Shown here in pieces: positions 1 through 9,741 of a stretch of 64,000 bases of DNA (positions are counted from its first letter, which is position 1; each line of letters begins with the position of its first letter). Made by a program: the position numbers and the translations under genes. Source of the stretch: Triangularia verruculosa (lineage: Eukaryota > Ascomycota > Sordariomycetes > Sordariales > Podosporaceae); assembly GCA_033296885.1 (NCBI GenBank), contig MU863899.1, positions 248,001 through 312,000 of the forward strand. The letters run 5' to 3'. Below the pieces are notes generated by a model that had not been told where the DNA came from, did no database searches, and saw nothing but the letters and a program-made list of their open reading frames with translations.

Positions 1-678
1 AGTTGGCAGCATCATGAGTGTTTTGCTGTTGAATTTCGCCTCCCCAGGCCTCTTCTTCAAGTTACACTGGTTTCAAACCATCAGCTCACCGCATGAGAAG
101 CATCGGCTATTGATATGTGGCTTCGAACAGTTGAAGATGTTGGATTCAAGGTCAAATTGCAACATCCAGGCTCTGGAATGCACCATGCCTTACATTCCTC
201 GCTAATCACACGGCACACCCCAGACTAAGGTGCCGGAAGACGGCCCGTCCCGATACCAAGACACCGGGCCTTGAGGAATGCCCCAGATTCGGCTTCTTCG
301 GGAATCACAAGCTGTCTCACAATTCACCTTACACCTGTCACTCACTGATCCTGCGAAACTGCCCCAGAAACAAAGATGAAATTTATAGTAACACAGGTAA
401 GAAAACCCTGTCAAAAGTTTCCTCGTGCCCTGATCTCAGCCACTTCTTTCGTGTCGTACTAGATTCTTGCTGAACAAAGGACTCGGCCTCGTGAGTCAAC
501 CTCAACAACCGCTCCTGCCTTCCAAACCCAGAAACCGCCAGCTGGCAGCCTCAAAACCAAACTGCTGCCTACCTCCTGTTTCAAGTCAACAAAGAAAGTT
601 TAAAATCGTCAGATTGCTCCGCCAGTCAACGCCTAAACCAACAAATCCACACCATCACCCCAGCAACCCACACGCCCC
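1..678. other. no gene recognised
   Basis: This stretch lies downstream of the minus-strand SDR gene, whose stop codon is at 679-681. The open frames here are short and low in complexity (Pro/Ser/Thr-rich around 467-751) and resemble no protein family I know. The 751-756 end of one of them is actually the antisense of the third SDR exon. It probably holds the SDR 3' UTR and spacer. Confidence 0.5.
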
Positions 679-1951
679 TTATTTCTCAACCAGCACCGTA
701 CTCTCACCAACCCCCCTATCCGTATCCGCCTTCTTCTCCTTCTCCTCATAAAATTTCTGTTCACAAAAAGTCAGCCAAAAACTCACCTCACCACACCATT
801 ATTCCACTCTTAGGTACTCACCTCAACGTCCTCCACCACCTTCCTCCCCTTAAATTGCCTCATAATCCCCACCCCCTTCACCCTCAACCTCCCCGCATAC
901 CACCCCGGCAGCCCGCCCAAGAAAGGCAGCAAATTCCCCATCTTCGGCAAAATAACCTGTCCGCTCTCCCCGCTCAGCACCTGCCTCACCACCGCCTCGG
1001 CCACGCTCCCCGGCTCCAACGCCGGCAGCAAAAACGGACTGTCGTTGTGATACCCCTCAAACAGCGCCGTCTTGGTATACCCCTGATTCACCACCACCGT
1101 CCTCACCCTGTCCGCCCCATACGTCGTTTTGATCTCCGCCGTCAGCCCCTCGTGGAAACTCTGCGCCGCCGCTTTCGAGGCTGCATAGTCAACCATATTC
1201 GGCACCGACACCCACGCCGCAAAACTCGCCACCGTCACGACCATGCCATGGTTGTGCTCGATCATGTAAGGCAAAAATTCCCGGACAGTGGAGTAATGGG
1301 AGAAGTGGTTGACGTCAAAGGTGAATTGCACGTCGCGTGGGGTGGAGGCAAGGATGGACTTGTTCTGGACCACGCCGGCGTTGTTGATGAGGACGGTGGG
1401 GCTGCCGACCTGGGCGCGGACGAGGGCGGCGACGCGGGCGATTTCGGAGGGGGAGGTGAGGTCGCATTTGAAGTAGGTGACGGTGGGGGAGGGGGTGAAG
1501 GTCAGGGGTTGGATGTCGAGGACGACGACTTTGATGTTGCGCTCGGCGAGGAGCTGGACGATGAGCCCGCCGATGCCGCCGGAGCCGCCGGTGACGAGGA
1601 CGATTTCTTTGCCTAGGGGAGTGAGGGTTGTAAGAGGGGGTTTTGAATGGGGGTTGGAAGGGGAGGGGGAGAAGTACCTGTCCAATCATACTTGTCCGAG
1701 ACCCAGCTGTTGTTGACCTTTCTAGTCAACCAGCTGTTTCCCCAGCCGAGGAGGCTCAGGATGAGCAGCTTTCTGACCCGGGCGAAAGCGGTTGGGTGCA
1801 GGATGGAGAGGTCCTGGCCTTGTTTGGTGCACTTGGCCAACAGGAACAATGGAAGCAGGATCTTGGGGTTGAAGGCTGTGTTCTTGATCAAGGAGATGAG
1901 AGCATCGCCTTTGAACCCTTCGCGGGGGAGCATGCCGGTATGGAAAGGCAT
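679..1951 (-). CDS. short-chain dehydrogenase/reductase, lipid/retinol-type (SDR16C-like)
   Basis: Predicted NAD(P)-dependent oxidoreductase of 380 aa in three exons: 1951-1678, 1612-822 and 756-679, with 65-bp introns. The Rossmann motif TGGSGGIG lies at about residues 99-106, NNAG follows, and the catalytic YAASK is near residue 234. A hydrophobic, basic N-terminal stretch before the Rossmann fold resembles membrane- or lipid-droplet-associated SDRs of the RDH10/DHRS3 group, so a lipid or retinoid-like alcohol/ketone substrate is plausible but not shown. The start at 1951 (MPFHTGML) was chosen because the homologous leader begins there. An in-frame extension upstream has unlikely composition. 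Read straight through, exon 2 ends in a short VST tail, but a perfect GTGAGT donor at 821 and a CAG acceptor at 757 give a charged C-terminus (KFYEEKEKK...). The exact substrate is unknown. Confidence 0.88.
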
Positions 1952-2587
1952 TCTTTTGTCTCTATTCTTCTGTTCTTTCGCTGCTGGTGGTATCGGTGAA
2001 GGGCGGGGTGTAGAATGGAAGAAGGAGGTAAGTTGAATTGAGTACAGCCCGAACCTGCCTGAGAGGGCTGCCCCTTCTTTCTTATCAGCCCACACACAGC
2101 GAACCCAAGGTGAAGCTCCTTCCCTTGTCTACGCATGTGGCATTCATCATTGCCAAGATGCTACGTTGGGTATAGTATAGATCGAAATGCGGGGGAGGAG
2201 ATCGCCTGCCGAGGTTCACCACTTGTCTCTTTCCGCCCCTGGCCCTGGTGAAATGCGGGGAAGCGCCTTCTAAAACCTGGGGAAGAAGACGACTTTGGCC
2301 CAAAGTGGTAACAAGTGGAATGTTGGAGGCTTTGTTCTTTGTCTTAGCTTGGGACAGCTGGATGAAGCTACCTGGGCCAAGACGGTCGGTTTGATTGATT
2401 GGGACTGGACTGGGATGACGAGCAAAGAACAAAATTGTGAATGTGATATTGAAATCGGATTTGGGGAACGGGATTCGTGTTACCCTTTCTGATGCATTGG
2501 TATGAATGGCATGAAGACCTATATACAAAATCATAGCCAAAATGAATGATGTCGTCTTTGACCTAGACCAACTACTTCGGAGCCACC
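1952..2587. other. intergenic, promoter side of the SDR gene
   Basis: 636 bp between the SDR start and the end of the pseudouridine gene, both on the minus strand. It should contain the SDR promoter and the 3' UTR of the upstream gene. No conserved ORF or clear TATA element was seen. Confidence 0.5.
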
Positions 2588-5014
2588 TCATTGCTTGCCC
2601 ACAATCTGTCTCATCTCCTCCCTCAAGCCCGCAACCTCATCACTGACCCCCTTTGGGCTCTTCAACGTGAACACGGCCGCCCTTTGCGCAATGTCAATCA
2701 GTTCCTCCACCTTACCACCCCTCGCCAACCCGGCAATCAACACACCAGTGAATGTATCCCCGATGCCATTCACACTCACAATGTCCTCTTCCCTAACTCT
2801 TTCCGCCGCGGGGAACATTCTCATATAGACACCACCAACAGTAGCGTGATCGCTCAACGTCCTGCTCACAACCCATCTGGCATGCTCAGGGTCTCGAATC
2901 CTAGGGTCACCCTTCTCTAGCAGGGTCGTGAGCAACACCCCGCTAGAGCCGAGCTTGGTGATGATTGTCGGGATATATGGCAGCAAGTTCACGCTTTGCA
3001 CAGGAATACCCGCATCCGTAGCAGCAGCACCGGCAATATCAACGAACTGCTCCCTGGCACCGCGCATAATGCCAAATGCGTCGATGATGGGAAACCAGTT
3101 GTGCGTGTCTAGGTAGCCGTTCTCGTTGGCAGCTTCATACATTGCCAGGAGCTCGAATTGGTTGGGTGTAGACAGGTGAACGCTGGCATGAGGGAAAATA
3201 CCCAGCTCCGGCTTTTTGTGATGGTGCTTAAGCTTTGGGAATAGCCTTGCTGCTTTTGCGGCAGAGACAGGCTCAAAGGCAATTTTGGCGTTGTGCTTGT
3301 GGCCAGCTTGGATCCATGTTTGGATGTCATGCTCAGCCCAGTTGGCGTCAACCACCATCCATTTTGGCTTGGAGGCTTTGACGGCCGAGTTCCAGTAGCT
3401 TGGGAAGGAGTGGGCTGAGATGATGGCCATGTCAGCCATGGCAAGGACGAGAGATTTGTGGGCGTCATTGACAGCGACGTATTGGGCTGTTCGGGCGGAG
3501 GGGTACTCGTGCCCGAGGATGCGAATGTAGGAGGTGTCAAGGCCATCCGCAGAGAGTGAAGAGAGAATAGTCGAGCCAGCCCTAAAAGAATTAGTATGGT
3601 TTCACAGGGAGAGTAAGATCAGACCTACATGTCATCACCCACCATGCTGCAGAGCCTAACATTGTTCTCCTCGCTCACTTTGTGGGCAGCCAGGGCAATG
3701 TTATGACCCACACCACCGACGGATTGGCTGATAGAAGCTGGATTGGATGTGTTGAGCGCCGGTGAGGCTGTCTTGCCACCGCCGGCATAGTCACAGTTCA
3801 GGTCAAGGGCGACCGAGCCAGCAACGAGGATGTCCAGAGTGTGATCAGCCTAGCTCAAGTCAGTCAGTTCTTTTCAATCCATCTCTGACGCCTCAGGTAC
3901 TTGCCTTTGGCTTCTCGACATGAGGCTCGGCTTCGACTTTAGGGGATGAAGCAGGATGCTGCGTGTTACCTGACGCCATCCCAACGCTGACTGGATTGCC
4001 GTCCACCAACTTGGAGAACTCAACCGCAATCTTGGCCGCCCTGGCTACGTTGTCTCTCACCAGAGCCTTATTCGCAGTCACACTTCTCCCATCCGTCAAC
4101 TCCTTGATCCTTCTCAGAACATAGGGAGTATTCTCATTTCCAGGCGCCTTCTCCTCGGCCTCCTTCACAGCAGTTCTGATAACCTCTTCCATCTCTGACC
4201 TGGGAATCTCAAACTCCTTCGGCAAAGGGTTCACAAACAGCATGCCCGTTTCAATATTATACTTTTCCTGAGCCAGAAGAATAGCCGCAGCCTCTTTCTC
4301 ATCCCACACCACAGCCGGACTTCTGATTCCACTCTCCCTCGCCCAGAAAGCCGGGAAGTCCACCTCTTTTTGCTCCCTGCTATCGGCAAAAGTAGCGACC
4401 AGCACACCCTGCGTCTCCAAAACCTCCAAAGTCTTTGGAATATCCAAAAATCCCTTGACACCACTGCTCACGACCGCAACCCTCGTCCTCCCCAACTCTG
4501 TCAAGTCGGCGGAGATATCCATGGTATTCTCTCCACCCTGATGAACACCCCCCAATCCTCCCGTCCCAAACACTCTGATGCCGGCTGCCCGTGCAAGAAT
4601 CATGGTCCCGGCAATGGTTGTCCCGCCGTGGATCTTGTTACCGCAGATACCCTGTCCGATAAGATATGCCAGATCACGTCTGGAGACCTTTTTGGCACCT
4701 TGCTCGCACATGGTGGTAATTTCTTCCGGAGTGAGGCCTACGGCGGCCTGGCCGGCGTAGACACCGCAAACGGCGGGGACGGCGCCATGATCACGAACAA
4801 TTTGCTCGAGGTTGAGGTCACTGCCTATGGCGCCGTGGGTGTAGATTGTTGACTCTAGAGCTACCAGGGGGGTGTTGGACTTGAGGGCGGAGGAGATCTC
4901 CGGGTGGATCTTGAGCCATGATTGGGAGTTGGCGGAGGTTATATATCGGCGGTAGAAGTGAGTTGAGAGGTGTCGTCTGGGGAGGGCTCTGCAGAGCTGG
5001 CGCGTGAGTGCCAT
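2588..5014 (-). CDS. PUMY: bifunctional pseudouridine-5'-phosphate glycosidase / pseudouridine kinase
   Basis: Pseudouridine catabolism enzyme of 774 aa in three exons: 5014-3905, 3849-3629 and 3581-2588. The N-terminal two fifths is a PsuG (indigoidine synthase A-like) glycosidase, recognisable by VALESTIYTHG, the HGGTTIAGTM segment and GTGGLGGVH. From about residue 371 a PfkB sugar kinase begins (DILVAGSVALD) and ends with the catalytic-base motif GIGDTFTG. The kinase would phosphorylate pseudouridine and the glycosidase would split pseudouridine 5'-phosphate to uracil and ribose 5-phosphate. The first ~27 residues are rich in Arg and lack acidic residues, so mitochondrial import is plausible. 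The first intron (3904-3850) must use a GC donor (AAG|GCAAGT): only that join keeps the kinase frame. The second intron is GT-AG. The glycosidase-kinase fusion is known in fungi and animals. Confidence 0.93.
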
Positions 5015-6108
5015 TTTGGCTGTTACGGAGGCTAGCCGGAGAGATCTCCTGCTGCCAAAAGATTGAAAATAAGGCTGTTTATAAGATTGTTTGGTCGCTT
5101 ATGGTGAAATAAAGATAGATTGATTCATCCAAATATGTAAAAAGCTATCGTAAAGATGCTTTCAACCAAGCCATGAAGAATCTGCTGTGAGAGGTCACAG
5201 TGAGGTGAGGGCAGCTTCATCAACAGCGGAGAACCCAGCATGGTTAGATAGCTTTGGCCAATGAGAAGCTGCATTTGCTAACAGATCTGACAGGATGCTC
5301 TGAGGGTGCACATATGTACCTATACAATTAGTTGAATGATGAACAGAAGTTTAGTTACCTTGGGATGTTTGCCGTTTCTACATTCTCTAAACGCTTTAAG
5401 CTTCAACATAAACCAGCCATCAACCACAGTTGCCCTATCCCCCATGTGCTCTTCCCGGCGCCATCGGCCCTCAATTGCGATCTCATCTTATCTAACCCTA
5501 CCCCCAACCCCACACTTCAAAAAAAGAAGACACCAAAGCTAACCCCAACCCGGTTACCCGGCATCCCTCCCAGACCTGAAACCTTGCCGAGCTTGTGCCA
5601 ACCCGTTGCATGAACTCCATCGAAACCGTTGCATCCAGAATTGAACTCTCTCTTCTTTCTCTCAAAACCAGAGATGGCAGCTCTGCGTATCAGCGTTCAC
5701 GCCCGTGCTTCTGGGAGGCCGGTTCATAAAGCATCCGGTGAATCTTTGCACGCACGTCTCCCGTCCCTCATCACACCTGTTTATGTGCCGTGAGAAAACC
5801 CAACAAGACGGTTCGCTTGTGAGTGTGTGAGTGAGCAAGTGGGTGGGTTTATGTCCTTCCTGGCAATCTCGCTCTCATATTATACCTACAGCACAACGCG
5901 GGATCTAGTGATCCTCTTTGCTTCCCGACTTTCCGTCGTTTCTTGTTTCCTTTCCCCTTTCCTGGATTCTGTATAGAATACATTGGCTAAATAGTCCTTT
6001 GCCGCCCCTCCTTCGTCGCATTGATTGCATTCTTGTCTCTCCTTTTGTACTGCAAACCCTCAATTTTATCAGCCGTGCTGTTTTGTCCATCAATAAACAT
6101 CTTCCACC
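5015..6108. promoter_or_regulatory. divergent promoter region
   Basis: 1.09 kb between the divergently transcribed pseudouridine gene (minus) and the GPI-protein gene (plus). It is AT-richer near 5040-5160 and has a GT-rich tract (GTGAGTGTGTGAGTGAG) near 5820. The pyrimidine-rich stretch at 5920-6100 looks like the 5' UTR of the next gene. No coding potential recognised. Confidence 0.45.
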
Positions 6109-6995
6109 ATGGCCCTCCTAAAACAAGCAGCCGTCATCGGCCTGCTCTTCACCTCCCTCTCAGCAGCCCTAGAATTCACCATCGCCGGCGGCCAGATCTT
6201 CACCCCAGGCCTCGCAGTCCTCAACTCCCCCCAACCAGGCACCCCATTAGGAGGCGGTACGTCTTCTCCCCTATTTTTTTTCCCCTTCTAAACCAAAACT
6301 AACACCCCCCCCCAGATCTAATAGAAATCTCCCTCGACATCACAACCAACGGCCGCCTCCCCCTCCCCCCTTACCCCCCCTCCTCCCCCTCCCAGATCCA
6401 CAACATCTCCATCTTCCTCTCCTCCTACACCACCAACCGCAACTTCACCATCACCAACGGCACCGCCACCTCGTCCAACTTCAACGACAACGCCTCCCTC
6501 GGCAACATCCTCCTCCAGGAACCCGGCTCCACCGTAAAACACGTCAAGTGGATCTGGCCCGACTGTCTCGCTGGTGATGGCCAGCCCAAAACCCTCGACA
6601 GCGCGAGGGGCGCGTATAACGTGTCAATCAGACAGAGTTTTAGGCTGAATGGCGAGGACTTTTACACCGTGTTTGACGTGCCGATTTCGGTCACGAATCG
6701 GATTGGGGAGGAGGCGCCGAATGGGGTGGCAAGGCCGAGTTGTGAGGAGCTTGGGAATGAGTTGTGGGAGTGGGAGGAGATTATGGAGGGGCAGGATGAT
6801 CTCGGAGCGTTGTTTGCGCCGGGGGATGCGACGGTTTTGGAGACGACGGGGGGTGATGGGGATGGGGATGGGTTGGGGCCGGTGAGGCCGGGCGCGGGGA
6901 GTGGAAGTGGGTTGGGGAGTGGTGCTGGGGGTTTGAAGGCGGGATTGGGGTGGTTGATGGGGTTGGCGATGGGGGTGGCGGTGGTGGTGTTGTGA
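6109..6995 (+). CDS. GPI-anchored secreted protein of unknown function
   Basis: 275 aa in two exons (6109-6256 and 6316-6995) with a 59-bp intron. Residues 1-20 form a signal peptide (MALLKQAAVIGLLFTSLSAA). The mature N-terminus, LEFTIAGGQIFTPGLAVLNSP, and the following beta-rich segment recall small fungal cell-wall/extracellular domains of the Ser-Thr-rich GPI type. Several N-glycosylation sequons (NIS, NFT, NGT, NAS, NVS) are visible. The C-terminus is a Gly/Ser spacer followed by a hydrophobic tail without a basic end (GLAMGVAVVVL), as expected for GPI attachment. The start has a good context (CACCATGGC). I cannot name a family with certainty. The role is presumably at the cell surface or wall. 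Confidence 0.82.
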
Positions 6996-7518
6996 GGGGG
7001 AGTTTGTTTGATACGCAGGTGTGGCTTCAGCCAAATGGAGATGTTTCCGGTTGTTATATCACAGGTTACTAATAGGCATTGTATATATGGTGGGAAAGGG
7101 TCAGTCAGAGAAAGATATAATTGAATGGCAACTGCCGTCGTGCAACTATGTGCGTCTTACAATCTCAGAGATTACAGGTCGCCGTGATAGGTATGTTTTG
7201 CCGTATTACTCATTATTTCACTTCTCAACTCCATCAGAGATATCATGAGAACTAGATGTCAAACCATCCTTCATTAATCGACAAGTCCATCATGTAAACT
7301 AACCTCTTGCTTGATATCCCTAGGCAAAGCTGACCCGCCAAGCCCAGCCTACCCCACTAAAAAGTTCAAAAGTGGACCCCCTCCCCAAGCCAAATCTGCA
7401 AGGCTACCAACCGCAAGAAAAAAAAAAGTTATCGCAATCAATAGTTCTCCCTGCGCAGAGAGAGCTTCATTCCAATCCCTCCGCACCATCCCTCTCCAAA
7501 CCCACGAAAAAACCAAAA
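6996..7518. promoter_or_regulatory. intergenic / 5' region of utp18
   Basis: 523 bp between the GPI gene stop and the utp18 ATG, both on plus. It should hold the GPI-gene 3' UTR and the utp18 promoter. The frame of utp18 stays open upstream to 7372 but has no ATG before 7519, so that part is taken as 5' UTR. Confidence 0.5.
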
Positions 7519-9435
7519 ATGTCCCGCCGTCGCCAACAACAAAAAGAGGACCCCCTCTCCTCCTCAGAAGAGGAAGCCTCCTTCGCCAGCTTCTCCAACG
7601 ACGAAGAACAAGAACAAGATGACATCTCCATGCAATCCGACTCCCGCTCCGACTCCTCCTACGACTCGTCCGACGATGACCACCACCCCAGAAAAGAAAT
7701 CAACCTCACCAAAGACTCCGACGAAGAAGACCTCGAGCGCCTCGTCCTCGGCACAAAATCCGCCGACGACTTCCGCACCCAGCTGTTCGCCGGCAATGAC
7801 TTCCTCCCCGACATCACCGACGCCAGGGCTCTCGTCCCCGTCGCACCGGCTGCAGACCAAGACAACGCCCTGAAACAAGTCGACGACGCGATGCTATTCA
7901 TGGTCGACACCGTCGGTGGAGGAGAAGGCGTCATCGCCCACACCGAGAGAACCGCCGAGGAGGAGCCCGCTGACAAACCCGCCTGGGAGGACAGCGATGA
8001 CGAACGGCTCGCCGTTTCTCTTGCTGGAGTGGGAAGGCTGAGAAAGTTGAGGGAGTTTGAAGGGGAGGATGTGGTCAACGGTGTGGAATACAGCCAGAGA
8101 TTGAGAGCGCAGTATCTGAGGATGTACCCCCTTCCCGAATGGGCTAGGCCCGCTGAGAAGAAGAAGAGGAGGAGTAAAAGAAGATCTTCTGCTGCTGGTG
8201 CCGGGGGGTCAGATGAGAGTGGATTGTCCGGATCGGAAATGGATACTGAAGATGAAGAAGGGGAGGACTACGAGGATGCGCTTCCGCTTGATCAGTTCCT
8301 TAGAAACGCCAATGCTTTTGCTGAAGATGAGATGAGGTCGTCCAAGAGGAGGAAGCTGCGGCCCGAGACGCTTGATATCCAGCGGACGAGGGATATCCCC
8401 GATGTGCACAAGTCCGGTGTCAGCTGTCTGGCGTTTCATCCCAAGCACCCGATTCTGCTGAGCACGAGTGTTTCGTCGGTCATGTTCCTGCATCACATCG
8501 ATGCCGCGGCGTATCCGACGCCGAATCCGATGCTGACTTCGGTGCAGGTCAGGAGGACTGACCTGCGCCGGGCGGCGTTCTTGAGCGTGCAACAAGGGGA
8601 GGATGATCAGAGTCAAGGTGAGGAAGAGGTGGTGTTTGCCGGTCGGAGGAGGTATTTCCACAGCTGGAACCTGTCGACCGGCGCTGTCAAGAAGGTGTCC
8701 AAGATTGCGGGGCACCAGAAGGAGCACAAGACGATGGAGAGGTTCAGGGCTAGTCCATGCGGCCGGTGGATCGCCGTTGCGGCGAGCGAAAGGAAAGGGG
8801 GCGGCATCCTGAACATTTTGAACGCGGCTACCATGCAGTGGGTGGCGCAGGCGAGGATTGACGGGAGGGGGGGGATTGCTGATTTCCAGTGGTGGAGCAA
8901 CGGGGAGGGTTTGACGATTGCCGGAAAGGACGGGCAGGTTGCGGAGTGGAGCTTGGAAGCGAAGAGGACGGTGGGAGTGTGGAGAGATGAAGGGTCTGTG
9001 GGGGGTACTGTTCTGGCGATGGGTGGCAGGAGTGGTCCCAGGGCGATTGGAGAGGACCGATGGGTTGCTGTCGGTAACAACAGCGGCATCGTGAACATCT
9101 ACGACCGCAACGAGCTGCTGGTGGCTGGGAAGAAGGACAAGAGAGATGTGGAGATTAAGAAGCTCCCGACGCCCGCTAGGGTGCTCGAGCAGTTGACCAC
9201 GGCTATCACCATTCTGGCCTTCTCGCCGGATGGACAGCTGATGGTTTTCGGGAGCAACCTCAAGAAGGATGCGCTGAGGTTGGTGCACCTGCCCAGCTGC
9301 ACTGTTTACCGCAACTGGCCTACGGAGCAGACGCCGTTGGGGAGGGTATCTGCTGTTGCATTCAGTGCCGACAGCAGTATCATGGCTATTGGCAACGATT
9401 CTGGCAAGGTCCGGCTGTGGGAAATCAGGGGTTAA
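7519..9435 (+). CDS. utp18: U3 small nucleolar RNA-associated protein 18 (WD40)
   Basis: Nucleolar component of the SSU processome (UtpB), needed for 18S rRNA maturation. 638 aa, intronless. The first ~120 residues are acidic and Ser-rich (SSSEEEASFASFSNDEE, DSSYDSSDDDHH), followed by a linker with basic clusters (EKKKRRSKRRSS). From about residue 294 (HKSGVSCLAFHPKHPILLST) a WD40 propeller runs to the C-terminus and ends with AIGNDSGKVRLWEIRG. The blade containing GRRRYFHSWNLSTGAV and the stretch GHQKEHKTMERFRASPCG are characteristic of Utp18 rather than a generic WD protein. The start at 7519 (AAAAATGTCC) is the first ATG in frame and gives the usual MSRR-type N-terminus. Confidence 0.93.
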   Translation: MSRRRQQQKEDPLSSSEEEASFASFSNDEEQEQDDISMQSDSRSDSSYDSSDDDHHPRKEINLTKDSDEEDLERLVLGTKSADDFRTQLFAGNDFLPDITDARALVPVAPAADQDNALKQVDDAMLFMVDTVGGGEGVIAHTERTAEEEPADKPAWEDSDDERLAVSLAGVGRLRKLREFEGEDVVNGVEYSQRLRAQYLRMYPLPEWARPAEKKKRRSKRRSSAAGAGGSDESGLSGSEMDTEDEEGEDYEDALPLDQFLRNANAFAEDEMRSSKRRKLRPETLDIQRTRDIPDVHKSGVSCLAFHPKHPILLSTSVSSVMFLHHIDAAAYPTPNPMLTSVQVRRTDLRRAAFLSVQQGEDDQSQGEEEVVFAGRRRYFHSWNLSTGAVKKVSKIAGHQKEHKTMERFRASPCGRWIAVAASERKGGGILNILNAATMQWVAQARIDGRGGIADFQWWSNGEGLTIAGKDGQVAEWSLEAKRTVGVWRDEGSVGGTVLAMGGRSGPRAIGEDRWVAVGNNSGIVNIYDRNELLVAGKKDKRDVEIKKLPTPARVLEQLTTAITILAFSPDGQLMVFGSNLKKDALRLVHLPSCTVYRNWPTEQTPLGRVSAVAFSADSSIMAIGNDSGKVRLWEIRG

Positions 9436-9741
9436 GCAAACCCAAAGAACTCGGTTCCTGGCAAAACGATGTAGCTATCAACATAAAATCATACCTCATA
9501 AACCATCAGTAATATATCCAGCCCAGTTCCCAATCCCAAAATGTAGTGGTATCATAATCATAATCATAATCCTCGTAGATTGTTTCTTTCCCATCCCATT
9601 TTTTCCCCTTTCTTTAAGCAGATAGACATGAAAATGATAGACAAGCGAGTGGAAAGTGGTATCATCCAAAGCCAAAACATAAATCGACTTCCTGTTCTTT
9701 GCACCTGGCAAAGACAATCATCCTTTTCAAACAAAGAAAAT
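9436..9741. other. convergent 3' intergenic spacer
   Basis: 306 bp between the converging ends of utp18 (plus) and the Cys-rich membrane protein (minus). It contains a TCATAA repeat (ATAATCATAATCATAATC near 9553-9571) and AT-rich stretches typical of 3' UTRs. No gene seen. Confidence 0.5.

Noticed and set aside
855..1616. 253-residue open frame antisense to the SDR
   Set aside because: Composition (His/Arg/Pro then Asp/Gly) is a shadow of the GC-rich SDR exon on the other strand.
3109..3546. 145-residue frame within the kinase half of the pseudouridine gene
   Set aside because: It is the +1 shadow of exon 3. The real frame is the PfkB kinase.
8209..9288. 359-residue frame antisense to utp18
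   Set aside because: No domain. It overlaps conserved WD40 coding sequence completely.
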